Source: Thermoleophilia bacterium (GTDB lineage: Bacteria; Actinomycetota; Thermoleophilia; BMS3ABIN01). From it: a stretch of 64,000 nt of DNA. Below, piece after piece: positions 58,367-64,000 of the stretch. Position 1 is the first letter of the stretch; each line of letters begins with the position of its first letter. The stretch spans positions 1 to 64,000 of the forward strand of contig JACUUL010000002.1 of the NCBI GenBank assembly GCA_014859345.1. The letters are read 5' to 3'. The notes below the pieces were generated by a model. That model was not told the DNA's origin. It did not search any database and saw only the letters and a program-made list of their open reading frames with translations. A program made the translations under genes and the position numbers.

Positions 58367-59729
58367 CCTCCAGGGCTAAGCCGATTGCGATGGCCAACCG
58401 TGGCCCCAGAGACCTCAGGTCTTCATCGCTAAACCCGGTCCGGTTCTGGGTAATCCGTTTAAGCGGATCGCCAATTTCCACCGCGAATTGAAATGCCTGC
58501 GAAAGATGCCGGTCAAGGTTGGGCAGTTGCGCCCCCACGCCGCTGATTAACAGCCTGGTGACGGGTGCCGACGCTTCCTGGGTTTGATAATAGTCCAGCG
58601 ATCGCCGGATCTCGTCTGCCAGCGCTTCGGCCGCAAGCTCCAGGACCCGCTGAACCTCTGCGGCGCCTCCTGCTTCCGTACCGGTAATATCTGGCCCCTC
58701 CGGTTTCGCCGGACCGGGAGGCTCCCCACCCGGCCTTTCTTCTCCGGCAGCCTTAACCTCTCCCGGTTCTTCCGAGGGCGCTGAGGGCCCGGGCTCACCG
58801 GCCGGGAATTCCTGTGGGCCTTCCGTGGGCGGAATTATTGCGGTGTCCGCCTCCCCTTCCCCGGGGGCACGCTCTCCCGGCGTCCCCAGGCCGGTTCTGG
58901 TTTTCAGAACCTCGGCTTCCTTGAAGGTTATTCCCTTGAGATCCTGTACCGCCCTCGTGAAATAATCAGCCCCGAACGAGATAATGCGGGTAAACTGCGG
59001 TTCCCCTCCCGCCTCCACAACCAGGTTGGTAACGTCAGATCCAATGTTGGCAAGAGCGATGGCCCCACTTGCCGGCTCAAGTTCGAGAACGTTCTTGGAG
59101 GCCAGCGATCTGAGCATGGCAAACGCTTGAAGATCGATGCCCGAAACAGCGAGCTTGGCCTTCTTGATCGCGTTGACGAAATCCATCACCATGATTTTCT
59201 GGGCCGCGACCACCAGGATTTTCAGTTTTTCGATGCTGTTCTCGTCCTTGAAACGGCCCAGGACATGGTAATCCAGAATCGCCTCCTCGATGGGGATAGG
59301 GATATAATCCTGCGCCTGAAACTCTATAGCAGAACGCAGTTCTTTCTCGTCAAGAACAGGAAATTCCAGGGTACGAACGACCACCTTCTGATTAGCCAGC
59401 CCCAGGGCCACTTTTTTACCTTTTATTTTATTGGTCTTCCAAAAATCCCTGATTGCGAACGAAAGAGCGTCGACGTCGAGGACCTCGCCTTCCTGAATGA
59501 GTCCGTCAGGAAGGTCATCGACCGCCGCCGACAGCATGGCCGCCCCACCGACAAGATACTTTAGCTGTACCGCGTTGATGTAATTTCGTCCCAGATCCAA
59601 ACCCACAGGACTGGCCTTGCCGGCGCCGCCACGCCTCTTCGCCTTCTTTTCTCTGGGCCTTTTTTCCTTGGCGGGCCGAGGTTGCTTCTGCCTGGCCTTC
59701 CGGGGAGGCTTTTCCTTTTTTTTCACCAT
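58356..59729 (-). CDS. pilM: PilM-like type IV pilus assembly ATPase (actin-like fold)
   Basis: VGLDLGRNYINAVQL; LEFPVLDEKELRSAIEFQAQDYIPIPIEEAILDYHVLG; NIGSDVTNLVVEAGGEPQFTRIISFGADYFTRAV. Confidence 0.92.
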   Translation of the reverse strand: MVKKKEKPPRKARQKQPRPAKEKRPREKKAKRRGGAGKASPVGLDLGRNYINAVQLKYLVGGAAMLSAAVDDLPDGLIQEGEVLDVDALSFAIRDFWKTNKIKGKKVALGLANQKVVVRTLEFPVLDEKELRSAIEFQAQDYIPIPIEEAILDYHVLGRFKDENSIEKLKILVVAAQKIMVMDFVNAIKKAKLAVSGIDLQAFAMLRSLASKNVLELEPASGAIALANIGSDVTNLVVEAGGEPQFTRIISFGADYFTRAVQDLKGITFKEAEVLKTRTGLGTPGERAPGEGEADTAIIPPTEGPQEFPAGEPGPSAPSEEPGEVKAAGEERPGGEPPGPAKPEGPDITGTEAGGAAEVQRVLELAAEALADEIRRSLDYYQTQEASAPVTRLLISGVGAQLPNLDRHLSQAFQFAVEIGDPLKRITQNRTGFSDEDLRSLGPRLAIAIGLALEDEE

Positions 59730-60147
59730 TGCTTCTCTATCTTTTTCTTCGGTGCGGACTTCCGTCTCAATAACGATTTCTCTTTTGGAGGTTCCGGGGA
59801 GAGACCGCGAGAATGGTGTGGTCCACTCTCAGGCCGGGCTTTGGCTGCCACTTTATTTAGCTTTTCGGTCATATCGGTCATGGATTTTTCGGGATAACCG
59901 CTTCTCCCTCTGAGGGGTTGATGGTAACTTTCGACAATTCATATATTTTTCCCTTTTACGCAAGCAAAAAAGATTTCAAGAGGATTCCCTTTTTTAACGG
60001 CCGCCATTGCCGGATACTTTAATTCGATGGATCCGCCAGCTTCTAAGTCGCCAGGGATTTCATGCCTCCGCCTTGCGCACCAGCCCATTCAGCAATTTCA
60101 AAACTTACGGATTTGCCGGGAATTTGAGCTTTCTCGCGGAGAATGGA

Positions 60148-60954
60148 TCATTTAACGAGCAGATCTCTCAGCCGATCCCCAGGCTTGGAGCTTCTCATCA
60201 GGGACTCGCCGATAAGCGCGGCCCCAACGCCGGCTGCAGCCAACATCTGCATATCACCGCGGTTTTTGATGCCACTTTCGCTGACGACAGGCACCGAGTC
60301 GGGTACAGATTTAATCAAATCGCGGGTCGCCTGCAGGTTGACCTCAAACGTGATCAGGTCCCGGTTGTTGATGCCGATGATGGGGGCGCCGGCTGACAGC
60401 GCTGTCTCTAGTTCGCCGCGCGTGTGCACTTCCACGAGGGAATCCAGGCCGGCCACATTCGCCTCGTCAATCAGCAGTTTCAGATCGCGCGGACTGAGCG
60501 CCGCGACTATCAGCAGGCAAGCGTCAGCGCCTGCTGCCGCGGCTTCCCAGACCTGATAGGGATCGATAATGAAATCTTTGCGAAGAACAGGCAGCGTCGT
60601 GGAGCGCCTCGCCTCCCTGAGATCTTCAAGGCTGCCTTTGAAATAATGCTCTTCGGTGAGAACGGATATCGCCCTGGCGCCGCCGGACTCGTACTGCCTG
60701 ACAACGTCGGCCACATCAAGGCCCGGCCTGATGTCGCCTTTTGACGGTGAAGCCCTCTTCACCTCTGCTATGACAGAGATGCCGGGAGCCTCGACGGCAG
60801 CCTTGAATAATCCGGCGCCCCTCCTCGCTGGCGCGTCATCTCCAGCCGGGATTTCTTCCAGGACCCTTTTAATTTTGGCAAGCGGTTTCGTCCGGCGCCG
60901 CTCCTCGAGATCCCTCCGGGTGGAGATGAGGATTTTGGTGAGGAAATCGGACAT
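60148..60954 (-). CDS. trpC: Indole-3-glycerol phosphate synthase
   Basis: ISVIAEVKRASPSKGDIRPGLDVADVVRQYESGGARAISVLTEEHYFKGS; IGINNRDLITFEVN. Start MSDFLTK, not the long ORF-track start. Confidence 0.96.
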   Translation of the reverse strand: MSDFLTKILISTRRDLEERRRTKPLAKIKRVLEEIPAGDDAPARRGAGLFKAAVEAPGISVIAEVKRASPSKGDIRPGLDVADVVRQYESGGARAISVLTEEHYFKGSLEDLREARRSTTLPVLRKDFIIDPYQVWEAAAAGADACLLIVAALSPRDLKLLIDEANVAGLDSLVEVHTRGELETALSAGAPIIGINNRDLITFEVNLQATRDLIKSVPDSVPVVSESGIKNRGDMQMLAAAGVGAALIGESLMRSSKPGDRLRDLLVK

Positions 60955-60982
60955 GACAACACTCTGTTCAGTTCCGGGAAGC

Positions 60983-62017
60983 CTAGATTTTCCTGGTTGA
61001 CTTGATAAATGCCTCCAGGCTGGCATGGGCGGCGCCGCTGTCAATGCTGCGGGCAGCAAGTTCGACCGCGTCTCCGATGCTGCCGGCAATGCCGGCCGAA
61101 TAAAGCGCCGCGGCTGCGTTGAGCAGGACGACATCCCGGCGCGCGCCGGCCTCTCCCTCCAGGATGCTTCTAAGGATGGCAGCGTTGGCGTGGGCGTCGC
61201 CTCCCTTAAGAATCCCTGACCCGGCAGTTTCATTCAGGCCGAAATCACACGGCCTGATTTTATACGTCTTTATCCCGTCCTCGCCCATTTTGACCTCGGC
61301 TACCAGAGTCGGCCCGCTGATGGTAATTTCGTCCAGTCCATCGTCGCCATGGACGACGAGCCCGTGCCTGCAGCCGAGTTCCTTTAGTGCCCTGGCCATC
61401 AACTCGACGTAACTCCCGTCGAAAACGCCGACGACCTGACAGGCGGCGCCCGCGGGGTTGGTAAGCGGACCGAGGATATTGAAGACAGTGCGCACGCCCA
61501 GCTTTGTCCTCACCGGCACTACATGCTTCATGGCCTGATGATGAAGAGGCGCGAACATGAAGCCGATGCCTGCCTCCCGGATGCAGCGGGCCACGCCGGC
61601 AGCCGGGAGATCAAGGTTTGCTCCCAGCGCCTCCAGGACGTCGGCGCTGCCGGATTGGCTGGTGGCGCCACGGTTGCCGTGTTTGGCCACCTTTGCTCCA
61701 GCACCGGCAGCCACGAAAGCGGCCGTGGTCGAGATGTTGAAGCTGTTGGACTTGTCGCCACCAGTGCCGCAGGTATCCACCAGCTCCACGCCGGGAAGTA
61801 CAACCCGCGTGGAGAAATTACGCATTGTGCGCGCCAGTCCGGCTACTTCAGTGACAGTTTCTCCTTTGGTGCGCAAGGCCAGAAGGAATGCGGCCGTCTC
61901 GACTTCACTGGCGTTTCCGGTCATGATTTGCTGCAGCACAGAACCGGCCTCTGCGGCCTCAAGGTCTTTTCCGGAAGCAAGGCGGTCTATCGCCTTCATG
62001 AGTATCTCGTTCGGCAT
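60983..62017 (-). CDS. trpD: Anthranilate phosphoribosyltransferase
   Basis: DTCGTGGDKSNSFNISTTAAFVAAGAGAKVAKHGNRGATSQSGSADVLEALG. Confidence 0.97.
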   Translation of the reverse strand: MPNEILMKAIDRLASGKDLEAAEAGSVLQQIMTGNASEVETAAFLLALRTKGETVTEVAGLARTMRNFSTRVVLPGVELVDTCGTGGDKSNSFNISTTAAFVAAGAGAKVAKHGNRGATSQSGSADVLEALGANLDLPAAGVARCIREAGIGFMFAPLHHQAMKHVVPVRTKLGVRTVFNILGPLTNPAGAACQVVGVFDGSYVELMARALKELGCRHGLVVHGDDGLDEITISGPTLVAEVKMGEDGIKTYKIRPCDFGLNETAGSGILKGGDAHANAAILRSILEGEAGARRDVVLLNAAAALYSAGIAGSIGDAVELAARSIDSGAAHASLEAFIKSTRKI

Positions 62018-62040
62018 GATTATTTCCCCATATCGTTATT

Positions 62041-62622
62041 TCAACTGATGCTCATTTTCAAAAAATTTCCCAGGATCTGCTTTCCCGGCGCGGTGAGAAT
62101 ACTCTCGGGGTGGAACTGCACTCCCTCCAGGGCCGGCAGCGAACTGTGGCGGAAGCCCATGACAACGCCGTCTTCAGCCCAGGCGGTTCGTTCCAGCACG
62201 CCGGGAATCGGTTCGCCGATAATCAGCGAGTGATAGCGCGTGGCCGTGAAGGGGTTCGTGACTCCCTGGAATAATGTCTTGCCATCGTGGTATATCTCGG
62301 ACGTCTTGCCATGCACCGGCGCTTCACCGCGGATGACCTCTCCCCCGAATACCTGCCCGATCGATTGATGCCCCAGGCATACTCCCAGCAGCGGTACGCG
62401 GCCGCCGAAATATTGCACCGCCTCCATCGATATCCCCGCTTCGTTCGGAGTACAGGGGCCCGGCGAGATAACGATGTGGCTGGGCCCTCGCTCCTCCATC
62501 TCGGGACAGGTGATGCGGTCGTTGCGAAAAACCTCTATCTCGGCTCCCAGTTCTCCCAGAAACTGCACCAGATTGTAGGCGAAGGAATCATAGTTGTCTA
62601 TTACTAATACTTGTGGTATCAT
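62041..62622 (-). CDS. trpG: Anthranilate/aminodeoxychorismate synthase glutamine amidotransferase component
   Basis: VLVIDNYDSFAYNLVQFLGELGAEIEVFRND; LLGVCLGHQSIGQVFGG; GVQFHPESILT. Confidence 0.96.
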   Translation of the reverse strand: MIPQVLVIDNYDSFAYNLVQFLGELGAEIEVFRNDRITCPEMEERGPSHIVISPGPCTPNEAGISMEAVQYFGGRVPLLGVCLGHQSIGQVFGGEVIRGEAPVHGKTSEIYHDGKTLFQGVTNPFTATRYHSLIIGEPIPGVLERTAWAEDGVVMGFRHSSLPALEGVQFHPESILTAPGKQILGNFLKMSIS

Positions 62623-62758
62623 GACTGGCAATTGGTTGTGATTTCCTGGTTACCGGCTTTTGACCTCGGCATGATTGCCATTCCCCTGATAAAGCAGATC
62701 CCTGGCTCCGCACAGTGTGAAAAATATTCTATCCGGCGGAACCGGGAAGCGCTTTCCG

Positions 62759-64000
62759 CTACTCCCATTCCCTTTGCTCCTGGGCCAGCCTGATTGCAGA
62801 AAACATGGCCCGGGCCTTGTTTCTGGTCTCCTCGTATTCGTTGGCGGGAACCGAATCGGCAACCACGCCGCCGCCGGCCTGTACGTACGCCCTGCCGTCC
62901 TTTAAGAGGATGGTCCTGATGCAGATGCATGTATCCAGTTCGCCCCGCTGGAAACTGAGGTAACCGATGGCGCCCGCGTAAGGCCCGCGCTTGGTGGGTT
63001 CCAGCTCGTCGATGATCTCCATGGACCGGATCTTGGGGGCACCGGAAACAGTGCCTGCCGGGAATGCTGCCTTGAGAGCGTCGGCGGCCTCCAGGCCGTC
63101 CTTCAGCCTGCCCACGACAACGGAGACGATATGCATCACATGAGAATAATACTCAATGCGCATCAGGTCCACTACCTCCACGGTGCCGGGCTCGCAGACC
63201 CGGCCCAGATCGTTGCGTCCCAGGTCCACCAGCATGATGTGCTCGGCGAGCTCCTTGCCGTCGGAAAGCAGATCTTCTGCCAGGCGTTTGTCCTCCTCCG
63301 GAGTGGCGCCGCGTGGACGGGTGCCGGCTATGGGCCGGGTCTCAACCCAGCCCCGGTTGACCTTGATAAGCGGTTCCGGCGAGGAACCGACCAGGGAGAA
63401 ATCATCAAAAGCTATGTAATACATATATGGCGAAGGGTTAACAACCCTCAGTCCCCGGTAAATACCGAACGGCGATACCTCGACGTCCAGGCTGAAGCGC
63501 TGCGAAGGCACAGTCTGGAAGCTGTCACCGGCGAAGATATATTCCTTGACCCTTTCCACGGCGGCTTCGAAATCCTCGCGCCGGAAATTCGAGACCGGCT
63601 CGCCCAGGGGCGCCCGGTCATGGACTTCGGCGTGCGGCAGCGGCTCATCCAGCAATTCCTTGAGCAGCAGCACCCGCTCGCGCGCCTCCTCATAGGACTG
63701 GCCGATATCCTTGCCTTCCTCCACAAACGCGTTTGCCAGCAGCATGGTAGTGTGCTTGAGATGATCAAAAATCACGATGGAATCTGATACCAGAAACGCC
63801 ATCTCCGGCACGCCCAGATCGTCCGGGTTTGGCGGCGGCAGCTCCTCCACCCAGCGCACCAGGTCGTAGCCGAACATACCCACCGCTCCGCCGATAAAAG
63901 GCGGCAGCTCATCGATATGCGGAGCGCGATACCGGGAAAGATAGCGACTCACGGAGCCAAAGGGATCATCGCAAGGGCTCACTGTCAGGTCGTCTCCTTC
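62759..64000 (-). CDS. trpE: Anthranilate synthase component I (5' end lies beyond the window)
   Basis: IGGAVGMFGYDLVRWVEELP; ETRPIAGTRPRGATPEEDKRLAEDLLSDGKELAEHIMLVDLGRNDLGRV; PAGTVSGAPKIRSMEIIDELE; frame open to the window edge. Confidence 0.94.
   Translation of the reverse strand, partial: EGDDLTVSPCDDPFGSVSRYLSRYRAPHIDELPPFIGGAVGMFGYDLVRWVEELPPPNPDDLGVPEMAFLVSDSIVIFDHLKHTTMLLANAFVEEGKDIGQSYEEARERVLLLKELLDEPLPHAEVHDRAPLGEPVSNFRREDFEAAVERVKEYIFAGDSFQTVPSQRFSLDVEVSPFGIYRGLRVVNPSPYMYYIAFDDFSLVGSSPEPLIKVNRGWVETRPIAGTRPRGATPEEDKRLAEDLLSDGKELAEHIMLVDLGRNDLGRVCEPGTVEVVDLMRIEYYSHVMHIVSVVVGRLKDGLEAADALKAAFPAGTVSGAPKIRSMEIIDELEPTKRGPYAGAIGYLSFQRGELDTCICIRTILLKDGRAYVQAGGGVVADSVPANEYEETRNKARAMFSAIRLAQEQREWE

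Noticed and set aside
59730-60147. c-di-GMP riboswitch upstream of pilM
   Set aside because: Could not find the conserved GEMM core or tetraloop/receptor signature in the intergenic.

Overview
This is a 64 kb window of high-GC bacterial chromosome. It is almost entirely housekeeping genes, mostly on the minus strand. No CRISPR array, prophage or IS element was recognised. Left to right it carries: a Lys/Ala-rich histone-H1-like protein tail; nitroreductase and FMN reductase; a cytochrome b5-like protein; tRNA-Asn; rpoD-dnaG-dgt; ppdK; glyQS; recO; mltG-ruvX-alaS-sigma(B/F type); mnmA with an N-terminal NifU/IscU-like domain; aspS-hisS-MBL hydrolase; pyrimidine-nucleoside phosphorylase; deoB-xerD-ald-nudix-M20 peptidase-pyrG; an ArsM-like methyltransferase; ferredoxin; a secreted repeat protein; a CDF transporter; DUF362-recN-nadK-tlyA-dxs-ispA-xseB-nusB-accC-(oadA/pycB::accB)-efp-pepQ-aroQ-aroB-aroK-aroC; a pilM/N/O/P-like cluster; and trpC-D-G-E. 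The order resembles Firmicutes and deep actinobacterial genomes, but taxonomy is not proven here. The strongest novel candidate is the methyltransferase at 35546-36292. An in-frame TGA at 36146-36148 sits where I expect a conserved Cys (NWFA[U]IAGA). The frame stays open for 47 more family-like codons, and a bacterial SECIS-like hairpin lies directly downstream, so this may be an unannotated selenoprotein. Other leads are a degenerate Fe-S scaffold fused to MnmA, an OadA/PycB-AccB fusion with an internal Shine-Dalgarno/ATG that could yield free BCCP, two probable non-canonical start codons (AUA, CUG), and a four-copy repeat family in a secreted protein. All identifications come from reading the sequence and from memory of protein families. 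No searches were run.
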